Positions 7,131-16,250 of a DNA stretch of 32,731 nt are shown piece after piece. The notes below the pieces were generated by a model, which was given only the letters and a program-made list of their open reading frames with translations, was not told where the DNA came from and did not search any database. The DNA comes from Bacteroidota bacterium (GTDB lineage Bacteria > Bacteroidota > Bacteroidia > Sphingobacteriales > Sphingobacteriaceae): assembly GCA_021794195.1 (NCBI GenBank), contig JAJYRG010000025.1, positions 1 through 32,731 of the forward strand. Reading direction: 5' to 3'. Numbering within the stretch: the first letter of the stretch is position 1; every line of letters starts with the position of its first letter. Both the position numbers and the translations under genes were made by a program.

Positions 7131-8801
7131 TTATTTCTTAGGCTCACTTTCATCCTTAAACAATATCTGGTAAACTAAATACAGCCCGATACACGTGGCA
7201 GATAAGAACAATAGGATGGCTAATGTAGGATAACCCCATAAAGTAGAACGGGTAGGAATGCGCATGATAAGTGCTGCCCCTAAAATAAGGGCAGCGATAA
7301 TGAGACTGATTGAAATACGATTTGCGACTTTTTGAAAAGCATAGAGGAATCTATTTTCATCGATTGCATCCAGCTTTACCCTGAACTTATTTGCCGCAAG
7401 ATTTTCAGTGATTTTATTCAAACGGTGAGGTAAATTTTTAGCCAGATCCCTACTTTCCAATAAAGACTCTAAAAAGGAACCGGACTTTAAATCGTTGAAC
7501 GTCCGCCGCTTCATTAATTGTTCGATATATTTTTTAACTGTTTTTTGGATTTCGTGCTGCGGAGATAGACAAGCAATAATCTGGTCAATGTTCAATAAAA
7601 TCTTACCCAGTATAGTCAGTTCTACAGGAAGTTGAATGCCGTGCTGAACGGCGAGCTGGTTGATTTCCAAAATATCCCGGCCTGTTTGTAAATCTTTCGC
7701 TTTGCTGTGTTTACTTTCTTGTGTTCTGCGGATGACCATTCGTCTAAACTCATGCACTTCAACTTGTTGATCATCGAAGTCACTCATTTCTAACAACACA
7801 TTCGTAATATGATCGCCGTCGCTATGGCTTAACCCAATCATCAATTTTAAAATATTTTCTTGAAGTCGATTGTCAAACTGGGCAATCATCCCTAAATCGA
7901 GTAAGGCCAATTTATGATCCGCCGTGATATGAACATTCCCGGGATGGGGATCCGCATGCGCAAAACCATCGACTATAATTTGCTTGAGATATCCTTTTAT
8001 CAAATCATCGACCAATGCTTTTTTGGGTAATTCTATCAACTGGGAAGGAGATAATTGAGTCACTTTTTGCCCTTCGATTAACTCCATGGTCAATACTTTT
8101 TCGGAACTGTAAGAGCGGTATACAGATGGGACTTTTAAATATTGAAAGCTCTTCATGTTTTCTTTCAATATACCCAGGTTTTGCGCTTCTTTTGTATAGT
8201 CCAACTCTTGTAAGAGGATGTGTTTCAGTTCTTCTATGATATTGTGCACAGAAAATTTCCGTGCGGTTTTAGTGTATTCTTCTGCTTTTTCAGCCAGAGT
8301 TGTCAAGGTTTCTAAATCCTCTATAAACTGTCGCTGGGTATCCGGGCGTTGTATTTTTACAGCTACTTTTTCCCCTGAGAAGAGTCTGGCTTCATGAACT
8401 TGGCCGATGGAAGCACTGGCCAGAGGTTTTTCATGGAAAACCGAAAAAGCATGGGCAATCGGCGTGCCTATTTCTTTTTGAAAAATACTTTCTACTTTTT
8501 CAAAAGATACGGGTTCGATATTATCCTGCAATTGGGTTAGCGCATGTAGATAAGGCGCTGGCAAAATATCCGGCCGGGTGGATAGTAACTGGCCTAATTT
8601 AATATAGGTGGGGCCCATTTCTTTCAGGTCGTCTGCCAACTCTTGAGGACTGGGATTCAGAGAGTTTTCTGAATGGCTCTTATCAGTTTTGAATTTTTTC
8701 AACTCATCTTCATTTTTGGAAAAGATGTCGCTGTTCCAGTATTTGATTATAAACTTAAGAAAGCGCAGGTATTTGTCGTATTTATCGGGCAGTAGATTCA
8801 T
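7131..8801 (-). CDS. UbiB/AarF (ABC1) family atypical kinase-like protein
   Basis: Membrane-associated protein-kinase-like ATPase of the UbiB/ABC1/COQ8 family, linked in other organisms to quinone synthesis and lipid homeostasis. The KxGQ motif is seen in GPTYIKLGQLLSTRPD, the Ala-rich nucleotide loop in LASASIGQVHEA, then VAVKIQRP, the HADPHPGN catalytic loop and LLDLGM metal motif. Two C-terminal hydrophobic segments (ISLIIAALILGAALIM and TLAILLFLSATCIGLYLVY) form the usual membrane hairpin. The ATG at 8801 (MNLLPDKYDKYLRF) is chosen over a TTG at 8906 that would add 35 unlike residues. It is divergent from mutS. Confidence 0.88.
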   Translation of the reverse strand: MNLLPDKYDKYLRFLKFIIKYWNSDIFSKNEDELKKFKTDKSHSENSLNPSPQELADDLKEMGPTYIKLGQLLSTRPDILPAPYLHALTQLQDNIEPVSFEKVESIFQKEIGTPIAHAFSVFHEKPLASASIGQVHEARLFSGEKVAVKIQRPDTQRQFIEDLETLTTLAEKAEEYTKTARKFSVHNIIEELKHILLQELDYTKEAQNLGILKENMKSFQYLKVPSVYRSYSSEKVLTMELIEGQKVTQLSPSQLIELPKKALVDDLIKGYLKQIIVDGFAHADPHPGNVHITADHKLALLDLGMIAQFDNRLQENILKLMIGLSHSDGDHITNVLLEMSDFDDQQVEVHEFRRMVIRRTQESKHSKAKDLQTGRDILEINQLAVQHGIQLPVELTILGKILLNIDQIIACLSPQHEIQKTVKKYIEQLMKRRTFNDLKSGSFLESLLESRDLAKNLPHRLNKITENLAANKFRVKLDAIDENRFLYAFQKVANRISISLIIAALILGAALIMRIPTRSTLWGYPTLAILLFLSATCIGLYLVYQILFKDESEPKK

Positions 8802-8889
8802 ATGCAGACTCTTTTCATTAAAAATATCAATTTTTTTGCAGTTATCGCTTTTATATCCCGGGATATTGGATGATAGTCCGGTTATAAAA

Positions 8890-8918
8890 TTGAAATTACC
8901 CAACAATTGTTATATTTT
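8890..8918 (+). promoter_or_regulatory. putative mutS promoter
   Basis: TTG at 8890-8892 and TATATTTT at 8911-8918 are separated by 18 bp, roughly the spacing of Bacteroidota -33 and -7 elements. The last position deviates from TAnnTTTG. The mutS TTG start lies 29 nt downstream. Confidence 0.3.
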
Positions 8919-8947
8919 TACCTCATACATATTAAATTCGATAAAAA

Positions 8948-11572
8948 TTGGCAAAGACGAAGGTAAAAGGAAAGAAGGAAACCCCTTTAATGAAGCAATA
9001 CAACTCGATAAAAGCAAAATATCCGGGGGCGTTGCTATTGTTCAGGGTAGGGGATTTTTATGAGACATTTGGAGAAGATGCGGTTACTGCCGCTCGAATT
9101 TTAGGCATTGTATTAACAAAAAGAGGGAATGGAAGTGAAGCCGAAACAGAATTGGCCGGGTTTCCCCATCATTCATTAGAAACCTATCTGCCAAAATTAG
9201 TACGTGCTGGACAGCGCGTGGCGATATGTGAACAATTAGAAGATCCGAAACAGACAAAGAAGATAGTAAAAAGAGGGGTAACAGAATTGGTTACGCCGGG
9301 AGTTTCTTATAATGACAATATCCTTGAGCAAAAGTCAAATAACTACCTGGCTTCCGTATATATAAATAAAAATCAAATCGGAATTTCCTTTTTAGATATT
9401 TCGACAGGGGAATTTTTGGTGGCGCAGGGGGATGCCGCTTATATTGACAAGCTTCTTCAGGGCTTTAAACCCAATGAAGTGATTATGCCAAAGAAGCAGT
9501 ATAATAAATTTGTCGAAAAATTCGGACAGCATTACTATACCTATACCTTGGATGATTGGCCTTACACAGGCGAATATGCTGTAGAAACACTTCTCAGGCA
9601 CTTTGAGGTGCGTTCGATGAAAGGGTATGGTATCGACAGAATGCCTATAGCAGTATTGACAGCGGGAGTAGCCCTACACTATTTAAATGAAGCCGAGCAT
9701 AGAAACCTACAGCATATATCCAATATCTCACGCATAGAAGAAGAGAGGTATATGTGGTTGGATAGGTTTACGATTCGAAATTTAGAATTAATCGGTTCGG
9801 CGAACGACAATGCCACGACCTTGTCTGATGTATTGGACAAAACAGCTTCTCCCATGGGAGCGCGCTTGCTTAAAAAGTGGATAGTCATGCCTCTAAAAGA
9901 TAAAAAATCTATTGATGAGCGCTTGAATGTGGTGGATTATTTTTACCAAAACACTGACCTCCGGGATCAGCTTATTCAGCATATCAAACAGATAGGGGAT
10001 TTAGAGCGGTTGATTAGTAAAATAGGTTTGCAAAGAGCAAATCCCAGAGAAATCGTTCAATTAAAAAGAGGGCTCTATGCTATTGAGGAACTTAAAAAGC
10101 TGACCCATGTCGAAGATGCGACAGCGCTCAATGTGATATCCGAACAACTGAACCCTTGCCTTTTGATCCGGGATCAATTGGAAAAAGAAGTGAAAGAAGA
10201 TCCTCCGGTCAATATTTCCAAAGGAAATGTCATTGCAGACGGAGTGAATGAAGAATTGGATGAGCTGCGTAAGTTGGCTTATGGAGGAAAAGATCTCTTA
10301 TTGGGTATTCAAAAAAGAGAAGCCGAAAAAACCGGAATCCCTTCCCTGAAAATCGGTTTTAATAATGTCTTTGGGTATTATCTGGAAGTGACGAACACAC
10401 ATAAAGATAAAGTACCGGAGGAATGGGTAAGAAAGCAAACTTTGGTGAATGCGGAACGGTACATTACGGAAGAATTAAAAAAATATGAAGAGCAGATCTT
10501 AGGGGCAGAGGAGAAAATCCAGGTTTTGGAAGCAAAGATTTATGCAGAATTATTGTTGGATGTAGCAGAATATATCAAGCCGATACAACTCAATGCACAA
10601 TTGGTAGCCAAGCTGGATGTATTGTTAAACTTTGCGGTAATCGCCGAAGAACAATATTATGTCAAGCCCAACATCGATATGAGCAAAATCATAGATATCA
10701 AAGGGGGGAGGCATCCGGTGATAGAAAATAACCTGCCTTTGGGCGAAGATTATATTACAAACGATACTTTTTTAGACAACGACTCCCAACAGATTATTAT
10801 TGTCACGGGGCCAAATATGTCGGGGAAGTCAGCTTTGCTTCGTCAAAATGGATTGATTGTGCTCATGGCGCAGATGGGATCTTTTGTGCCGGCAAAAACA
10901 GCAGATATTGGTGTAGTCGACAAAATATTCACACGGGTGGGTGCATCGGACAACCTTTCTTCCGGAGAATCTACTTTTATGGTAGAGATGAATGAGACGG
11001 CCAGCATTATGAATAATCTTTCTGATCGCTCGTTGATATTATTGGATGAAATAGGCCGGGGCACCAGTACATACGATGGTATTTCTATTGCCTGGTCTAT
11101 AGTAGAATACTTACACCAGCACCCGGCAGCAAAAGCAAAAACATTGTTTGCAACGCATTATCACGAACTGAACGAGTTGAGTAATTCTTTGCCCAGGGTT
11201 AAAAATTTTAATGTCTCGGTCAAAGAGGTAAACAATAAAGTTATCTTTTTACGGAAATTAAAACCGGGAGGGTCGGAGCATAGTTTTGGTATCCATGTGG
11301 CAAAGTTAGCAGGAATGCCGCCTAAACTATTGGAAAGAGCCGGGGATATCTTAAAACGTTTGGAACAAGAACGGACCGGTGGGGAGCAGATTAAAGACAG
11401 CATGCGGAAAATACAAAAACAGGCCTACCAATTGCAGATGTTTGCCTTAGACGATCCGATTCTGGAAAAAATCAGGGATATGCTGAATAACCTGGATGTG
11501 AATATGCTCACACCGGTGGAAGCTTTGATGAAGCTTGATGAGATTCAACGGTTATTGAAAAACAGCGAATAA
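8948..11572 (+). CDS. mutS: DNA mismatch repair protein MutS
   Basis: Recognises mismatches and small loops and, with MutL, starts mismatch repair. The N-terminal mismatch-binding domain has the FxE element in [13 protein letters not shown] (about residue 34-40). The connector, lever and clamp regions follow. The C-terminal ATPase has Walker [10 protein letters not shown] (near 620-628), the [12 protein letters not shown]alker B/signature region (near 700) and FATHYHEL. At 874 residues it is full length. The start is TTG at 8948 ([18 protein letters not shown]). The next Met is internal to the conserved [12 protein letters not shown] block. Its stop is 4 bp from the stop of the convergent nitroreductase, with a short GAATAA/TTATTC palindrome over both stops. 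Confidence 0.97.
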   Translation: MAKTKVKGKKETPLMKQYNSIKAKYPGALLLFRVGDFYETFGEDAVTAARILGIVLTKRGNGSEAETELAGFPHHSLETYLPKLVRAGQRVAICEQLEDPKQTKKIVKRGVTELVTPGVSYNDNILEQKSNNYLASVYINKNQIGISFLDISTGEFLVAQGDAAYIDKLLQGFKPNEVIMPKKQYNKFVEKFGQHYYTYTLDDWPYTGEYAVETLLRHFEVRSMKGYGIDRMPIAVLTAGVALHYLNEAEHRNLQHISNISRIEEERYMWLDRFTIRNLELIGSANDNATTLSDVLDKTASPMGARLLKKWIVMPLKDKKSIDERLNVVDYFYQNTDLRDQLIQHIKQIGDLERLISKIGLQRANPREIVQLKRGLYAIEELKKLTHVEDATALNVISEQLNPCLLIRDQLEKEVKEDPPVNISKGNVIADGVNEELDELRKLAYGGKDLLLGIQKREAEKTGIPSLKIGFNNVFGYYLEVTNTHKDKVPEEWVRKQTLVNAERYITEELKKYEEQILGAEEKIQVLEAKIYAELLLDVAEYIKPIQLNAQLVAKLDVLLNFAVIAEEQYYVKPNIDMSKIIDIKGGRHPVIENNLPLGEDYITNDTFLDNDSQQIIIVTGPNMSGKSALLRQNGLIVLMAQMGSFVPAKTADIGVVDKIFTRVGASDNLSSGESTFMVEMNETASIMNNLSDRSLILLDEIGRGTSTYDGISIAWSIVEYLHQHPAAKAKTLFATHYHELNELSNSLPRVKNFNVSVKEVNNKVIFLRKLKPGGSEHSFGIHVAKLAGMPPKLLERAGDILKRLEQERTGGEQIKDSMRKIQKQAYQLQMFALDDPILEKIRDMLNNLDVNMLTPVEALMKLDEIQRLLKNSE

Positions 11573-11576
11573 ACGG

Positions 11577-12146
11577 TTATTCTTCTATCCGACGAAGTAT
11601 TTTACCTTCAATATCACCGCGTTTGGGAGCGCTGTCGCTGAGATCTGCATGCCCCATATAAAACAAGCCTATACATTTTTGATTTTCTTTTAACCCTAGA
11701 AAATCATCTAAATGATGAATGGTTTTTGGGGAAGACCAATAGGCACCTATACCCAGAGAATGAGCGGCCAGCCACATATTTTGAACAGCGCATGCCGTGG
11801 CTGCGAGTTCTTCCCATTCTGGTACCTTGCCGGAGTAATGGACAATGATGGCAAAGGCTACATTAGCAGAGGTTGCTTTTTCTTTTGTTTTTTCTGCTTT
11901 TTTTGGGCTGTATTCTTTTTCAGGGGTTATCTCTTGATAAATCCGGGACAGTTCGGTGCCCAGCTTACTCAATCCTTTATTTTTAAAAATCACAAAGCGC
12001 CAAGGTTCGGTTCTTTTGTGTGTAGGGGCAGCATTTGCCGCTTCCAGTATAGCCTGTAAGTCTTGCTCAGAGATATCTGTATCGTGATATTGTTTTTGAA
12101 AAACCGCGCGGCGGTTTTGAATAGTTTCTAAAATTTGATTGGACAT
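11577..12146 (-). CDS. nitroreductase family FMN-dependent oxidoreductase
   Basis: Flavoprotein of the nitroreductase fold, similar to the YdjA-like compact members. IQNRRAVFQKQY near the start carries the Arg pair that contacts the FMN phosphate. AANAAPTHKRTEPWRFVIF, the central ACAVQNMWLAAHSLGIGAYWSS and C-terminal GLFYMGHAD follow the family pattern. The length is 189 residues. The physiological substrate is unknown, as for most of this family. It converges on mutS and has pepT about 95 bp upstream on the same strand, separated by a hairpin. Confidence 0.88.
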   Translation of the reverse strand: MSNQILETIQNRRAVFQKQYHDTDISEQDLQAILEAANAAPTHKRTEPWRFVIFKNKGLSKLGTELSRIYQEITPEKEYSPKKAEKTKEKATSANVAFAIIVHYSGKVPEWEELAATACAVQNMWLAAHSLGIGAYWSSPKTIHHLDDFLGLKENQKCIGLFYMGHADLSDSAPKRGDIEGKILRRIEE

Positions 12147-12174
12147 TCTGTAATTAAATAATAAAAATCATCGA

Positions 12175-12212
12175 AAACACTAGACCTGCTTTATTACTTG
12201 GCCTTAGTGTTT
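12175..12212 (-). terminator. hairpin downstream of pepT
   Basis: AAACACTA (12175-12182) pairs with TAGTGTTT (12205-12212), with additional GACC/GGCC-type pairing inside. It begins about 30 bp after the pepT stop. On the minus strand it is followed by a T-rich stretch that is not a clean T-run. It is a plausible weak terminator between pepT and the nitroreductase gene. Confidence 0.4.
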
Positions 12213-12241
12213 GCAAATTTTAAACAAATATTGAAAGTAAT

Positions 12242-13495
12242 TTACGCATATTCTTCCCACACATTTGCAATATGTAAAATCGTGCGCACCGCTGATTGCA
12301 TGTCTTCTACAGACACCCACTCCTGTTTGCTGTGAAATGCATGCCCGCCGGTAAAAACATTCGGACAGGGAAGGCCCATAAAAGATAGCCGGGCTCCGTC
12401 TGTTCCTCCTCTTATGCTTCTTCTATGCGGTGTCAAACCTGCTCTTCGTATACCTTCTTCACCGATTTGCACTACCTCCGGATAATGGTCCAATACTTCT
12501 TTCATATTTCGGTATTGCTCTATACTTTCAAATGCATACGAAGCATTAGGATAGTTTTTGAGGACATTTTTGACGATGCTTTCGAGCTTATCTTCATAGA
12601 CCATCAGGTATTCTGTCTTATGATCACGGATGATAAATTCGAGTTCCATTTTTTCTACATTTCCTCCCATACTTACAGGGTGGATAAAGCCTTCTTTGCC
12701 TTCTGTGCTTTCCGGTGATTTCGCATCTTTGGGTAAATTCTCTATGATTTCGGCGGCGATTTTTAGGGCGTTTTGCATTTTATTTTTAGCAAAACCCGGG
12801 TGCACCGCCAACCCATGAATAGTCAGCTTAACCCCATTCGCGGAAAACGTCTCATCTTCCATAGTCCCTGCACGCTCTCCGTCCATAGTATACGCAAAAT
12901 CAGCATTGAGCTTTTCCAAGTTCACCTTATCCACACCTCTGCCGATCTCTTCATCCGGTGTAAATAATATCTTGATCTCCCCGTGCTTTATTTCCGGATG
13001 TTTTTGTAAAATATCCACTGCCGTCATGATTTCTGCCACTCCGGCTTTATCATCTGCACCCAAAAGCGTTTTTCCACTGGCGGTAATTAAGGTATGTCCG
13101 ATTTGATCTCTCAAATCCGGGTGGTCAGCTCTTCGTATGACTACCTGTGGATCATCCGGCAATACCAAATCCTGTCCTTGATAGTTTTTATGGACGAGTG
13201 GTTTCACGTTGCTTCCGGAAGCATCCGGAGAGGTATCCACATGTGAACAAAAGCAGATTTTCGGAGGTTTTTTCTCTGTATTACCTGCTAAAGTAGCATA
13301 CACATACCCATTTTTGTCTATTTCAGCATTTTTCACCCCCATTTCCTGTAATTCTTTGACCAATAGCTTTGATAAATCTTTCTGCTTATCTGTAGAGGGA
13401 AAAGTATCGGAAGTGGGATCAGATTGTGTATCTATTTGTACATAGCGTATAAACCTTTCTTTTACGCCACGGGTGTCAACTTCATTTATTTTCAA
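12242..13495 (-). CDS. pepT: peptidase T (tripeptide aminopeptidase)
   Basis: Cytosolic M20 family metallopeptidase that releases the N-terminal residue of tripeptides. The two-zinc site residues are visible: CSHVDTSPD (His, Asp), LLGADDKAGVAEI (bridging Asp), FTPDEEIGRG (catalytic and ligand Glu), YTMDGERAG (Asp) and AFHSKQEWV (His). The N-terminus RFIRYVQIDTQSDP and HRSIRGGTDGARLSFMGLP are also typical. The length, 417 residues, is normal. The start is TTG at 13495 (MKINEVDTRG), as no in-frame ATG lies close by. It is 28 bp downstream of the DUF4197 lipoprotein gene. Confidence 0.95.
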   Translation of the reverse strand: MKINEVDTRGVKERFIRYVQIDTQSDPTSDTFPSTDKQKDLSKLLVKELQEMGVKNAEIDKNGYVYATLAGNTEKKPPKICFCSHVDTSPDASGSNVKPLVHKNYQGQDLVLPDDPQVVIRRADHPDLRDQIGHTLITASGKTLLGADDKAGVAEIMTAVDILQKHPEIKHGEIKILFTPDEEIGRGVDKVNLEKLNADFAYTMDGERAGTMEDETFSANGVKLTIHGLAVHPGFAKNKMQNALKIAAEIIENLPKDAKSPESTEGKEGFIHPVSMGGNVEKMELEFIIRDHKTEYLMVYEDKLESIVKNVLKNYPNASYAFESIEQYRNMKEVLDHYPEVVQIGEEGIRRAGLTPHRRSIRGGTDGARLSFMGLPCPNVFTGGHAFHSKQEWVSVEDMQSAVRTILHIANVWEEYA

Positions 13496-13523
13496 AATAT
13501 TTCCTTTTTTTGATCTATTTCAA

Positions 13524-14303
13524 TTATTTTTTCTGTTTGTCTACCCAATCGAATACCTTTTTCAACGTATCTGTATTCCGGGCCCCACCGAGGTTGTCTC
13601 TGATTTTTAATTCTTCTCCGGCTACTTTTGTAAATAAACCATTTATAGCCTGCAAAGTAACATACGTATTTAAATCCGTTTCTATTTTATCCTGGGCAAT
13701 AGGCAGTCCATTATAGGCGGTTGTCAACTGTGTCCAGTAGGTGTCAACTTGGTATTTGCCCAGGGCACTTTGAATAATAGGTTTGAATTTATCGTTCAGT
13801 TCGTCCGAAGTTGTCCTTTTGAAAAAATTAGTTGCTGCGTCGTTTTGCCCACTCAACAAAATGTTGAAAGCGTCTTGCACAGTAAGTTGCGATAAGGCGT
13901 TGACAAACACAGGGCCTGCTTCTTTAACGGCTGATTCAGCGGCTCTGTTCATGTTGATGATAAACTTATCGACTGCATTTCCCATACCTACACTGCGCAA
14001 CGTTTTTTCGACCTTTTGGGCTTGAGGAGGTAGAAGTATCTTTACAGCCTCATCTCTTAGAAATCCGTCTTTGACCGATAGGCTTTTGATACTATTTTGA
14101 AGCGCCGAATTTAACGCTTGTTTGACTCCCGAGTTAGCTTCGGCCTGCGAAATTTCTGTGTTTTTTGCAGAAGAGCTTTGAGAGTTTGTGCTATTTTTGT
14201 CCTGCGAAGATGTAGAAGCTATTTGCTGCAATTCCCCACAGGAAGACAGGGTGCTGATCATCACGGCAACCAAAAAAAACACCTTGATCGATTTTTTATG
14301 CAT
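13524..14303 (-). CDS. DUF4197 family lipoprotein
   Basis: A predicted exported lipoprotein. After the basic N-terminus (MHKKSIKVFFLVAVMIS) the lipobox STLSSC places the lipidated Cys at about residue 22 of the 259-residue product. A low-complexity Ser/Gln/Asn linker follows. The remainder matches DUF4197: DGFLRDEAVKILLPPQA, AESAVKEAGPVFVNAL, FFKRTTSDELNDKFKPI and C-terminal VFDWVDKQKK. The ATG at 14303 is preferred because a TATATTTG promoter box overlaps the alternative TTG start at 14333. The function of the family is unknown. It is likely co-transcribed with pepT. Confidence 0.85.
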   Translation of the reverse strand: MHKKSIKVFFLVAVMISTLSSCGELQQIASTSSQDKNSTNSQSSSAKNTEISQAEANSGVKQALNSALQNSIKSLSVKDGFLRDEAVKILLPPQAQKVEKTLRSVGMGNAVDKFIINMNRAAESAVKEAGPVFVNALSQLTVQDAFNILLSGQNDAATNFFKRTTSDELNDKFKPIIQSALGKYQVDTYWTQLTTAYNGLPIAQDKIETDLNTYVTLQAINGLFTKVAGEELKIRDNLGGARNTDTLKKVFDWVDKQKK

Positions 14304-14330
14304 GTACACTGTATTTATATCCCTAAAATA

Positions 14331-14338
14331 CAAATATA
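14331..14338 (-). promoter_or_regulatory. TAnnTTTG box (TATATTTG) before the DUF4197 gene
   Basis: On the minus strand TATATTTG is an exact TAnnTTTG match. It ends 27 nt before the ATG at 14303, giving a leader of about 20 nt. It supports that start and a DUF4197-pepT transcription unit. Confidence 0.45.
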
Positions 14339-14376
14339 CGGATTCGAAGTGGCTTTGTTAAAAAGCGGAATAGAAT

Positions 14377-14420
14377 TGGATGCCCTCTTGTCGGTGGCAA
14401 CACCGACAAGAGGGCATCCA
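14377..14420. repeat. perfect 20-bp-arm inverted repeat
   Basis: The 20-bp arms 14377-14396 and 14401-14420 are exact reverse complements around a GCAA loop. No clean T-run follows on the minus strand, so it is not a standard terminator, although so long a stem should pause polymerase or stabilise an mRNA end. A degenerate relative occurs at about 449-472. It lies between two same-strand genes, 82 nt below the GDPD stop. Confidence 0.75.
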
Positions 14421-14434
14421 TCAAGATCCCTTAT

Positions 14435-14460
14435 AGCGGTTGGTGATAACACCGGACCGC
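14435..14460. repeat. palindromic dispersed repeat, copy 2
   Basis: Its reverse complement matches 389-414 except at two positions. It folds with GCGGT/ACCGC and GGTG/CACC stems and an ATAA loop. It is immediately beside the perfect hairpin at 14377-14420, in the same arrangement as the degenerate pair near 389-472. Confidence 0.55.
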
Positions 14461-14502
14461 GGGGACAAAAGTCCACGAAAGAATAGTCTTACTTTCTTGT
14501 GG

Positions 14503-15273
14503 TTATTCCCCCTCTTTTAATATCCGGGATAACCGTTCAGGTTCATCCGTAGTGATATAATCCACCCCTTCTTTTATAAAATAGCGCATATCCTTTTCCT
14601 CATTCACTGTCCATACATTCGTGGCAAGCCCATTTTCTTTTGCTTCCCGGATCCACGAAGGATTATCTTTAAATACTTGTTGGTTGTAGTCAATTCCTGA
14701 CAGCCCCGCTTCTTTTATTTCTTTGGGTGATTTATCGCCATTTAGGTAATGCACTTTTGCATCTTTATCTAATTTCTTGAACTCCAAACAAGCGGCATAG
14801 CTAAACGCAATAAATTCAGTTTGATCAAATAAGCCTAACTCCTTCACTAATTCCATGCTTTTACGCGCAGACTCTAATGTCCGCTCCTCTCCTTGTGAAC
14901 TTGTCTTAAGCTCATAAATGAGCGTTAAATCCGCATGTTTTTTTCCTTCTGTTAAATATTCTTTTGCTGTAGGGATGTTTTCTCCATTTGGATGTTTTTT
15001 TGCTAATAATTCCTCGTACGTGGAAGTGGCGATATCGATACCATAAAAGTCTCTGTCATGATTGACCACCAAGATGTTATCTTTTGTTAGGTGTATGTCG
15101 AATTCCGAACCCCAAGCTTTTTGATCCGCAGCCGCACGTAGAGATGCGATGGAGTTTTGGGGAGCTTCAGTGTTTTTCCATGCCCCTCTATGGGTAATCA
15201 TGTTTGTGTTTTGGCTAAAGGCAGTGAAACTGACGGACATGAGTAATACGAATAAGATTGTGTTGTGACGCAT
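14503..15273 (-). CDS. exported glycerophosphodiester phosphodiesterase family protein
   Basis: Hydrolyses glycerophosphodiesters to glycerol-3-phosphate and an alcohol. A signal peptide (MRHNTILFVLLMSVSFTAFSQ) points to the periplasm. Family elements are MITHRGAWKNTEAPQNS (first catalytic His), SEFDIHLTKD (metal-binding Glu and Asp) and VVNHDRDFYG (second His), then YELKTSSQG and C-terminal NVWTVNEEKDM and YITTDEPERL. The usual PENT after HRG reads PQNS here. The ATG at 15273 gives 256 residues and places it 10 bp after the phosphodiester glycosidase gene. A longer frame from 15336 would overlap that gene. Confidence 0.88.
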   Translation of the reverse strand: MRHNTILFVLLMSVSFTAFSQNTNMITHRGAWKNTEAPQNSIASLRAAADQKAWGSEFDIHLTKDNILVVNHDRDFYGIDIATSTYEELLAKKHPNGENIPTAKEYLTEGKKHADLTLIYELKTSSQGEERTLESARKSMELVKELGLFDQTEFIAFSYAACLEFKKLDKDAKVHYLNGDKSPKEIKEAGLSGIDYNQQVFKDNPSWIREAKENGLATNVWTVNEEKDMRYFIKEGVDYITTDEPERLSRILKEGE

Positions 15274-15283
15274 AGTGTTTAAT

Positions 15284-16117
15284 TTATTTCTGTATGTATA
15301 TAATATTGGCGACAGGTCTTTCGCCTTGGTGATCAAAGTTTTTATTGTCAGACGGATAGTTGACTACTCCTTTGTTTTCTATATATAAAGTCGTGCTGCC
15401 ACCGCCATCCAAATTCAGAGCGTCTGTGGCTCCGGACCACTTTAAGATCTCAGCCAGCTCATTGAGGTTGAAGCCTTCTGCTTGACTGTTGCGTCCATCT
15501 ACGGTCATCAACAATAGTTTTTTATCCGATGTAAGGGCCACGGCTGTGCGAGGATGGCGGTTATCGGAAAAAGGAGATTTTTTGAGAGCAGACGTTTGCT
15601 TTTGATAGATAAGCAAAGGGCCTGAGATCATAATATTATCGTATTTTTTTTCTTCCATTTCTCGTGCCGGCAATATTTTTACCTTATTATCAGATAATAT
15701 AAAAGCGGCATCTGCATTTGGGGAGTTCTGGGCAGGGTGATTGATGATTTTCCCGTTTATTTTCAATAAATCTACAGCCCCGCCCTCTTTCATATTAAAA
15801 AATCCGCCATTAATAGCCGCCATTGCATTGGCCTGTACAGCAAATTCTGAGGTAGGCACAAGCTTTTTTTCATCTCCGCCCAGCTTCACCTCTTTTATGC
15901 GTTGAGCAAGGTCTATTTCGAGGATATTGATCACTTGTTTGCTGTTGAAAAGATCAGAAAAATGGCCTGTTTTCCATAATACACCTTCCTTAAGTTCTTT
16001 GGTTTCCCAGTTTTTATGCACATAGGTGAGAGAGTCGCGATTATCTGTAAAAGAAAAACTCGAATAACTCCATAAAACAGCAAGGACGGCACAGATAGAG
16101 CGAAGATGATATTTCAT
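15284..16117 (-). CDS. exported phosphodiester glycosidase (NAGPA domain) protein
   Basis: Matches the NAGPA family, related to the mammalian uncovering enzyme that removes GlcNAc from a phosphodiester. A signal peptide (about residues 1-23, ending YSSFSF) is followed by MAAINGGFFNM, MISGPLLIYQ, RHPRTAVAL, TVDGRNSQAEGF and the diagnostic NLDGGGSTTLYI. The length is 277 residues. It lies directly upstream of the GDPD gene with a 10-bp gap, suggesting that the two exported enzymes act on related phosphodiesters. The substrate is not known. Confidence 0.86.
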   Translation of the reverse strand: MKYHLRSICAVLAVLWSYSSFSFTDNRDSLTYVHKNWETKELKEGVLWKTGHFSDLFNSKQVINILEIDLAQRIKEVKLGGDEKKLVPTSEFAVQANAMAAINGGFFNMKEGGAVDLLKINGKIINHPAQNSPNADAAFILSDNKVKILPAREMEEKKYDNIMISGPLLIYQKQTSALKKSPFSDNRHPRTAVALTSDKKLLLMTVDGRNSQAEGFNLNELAEILKWSGATDALNLDGGGSTTLYIENKGVVNYPSDNKNFDHQGERPVANIIYIQK

Positions 16118-16250
16118 AACCTTATAATTTTACAAAAGTCTCTTTAAAGATATTAGTTTTTAAGGAAGACACAGAAGAAAAAGCGAAAAAACGCATTCTC
16201 AAAGTTTTATATACGGGAAATCGGAAGTATAAGGGGGTTGAAAACGGGTT

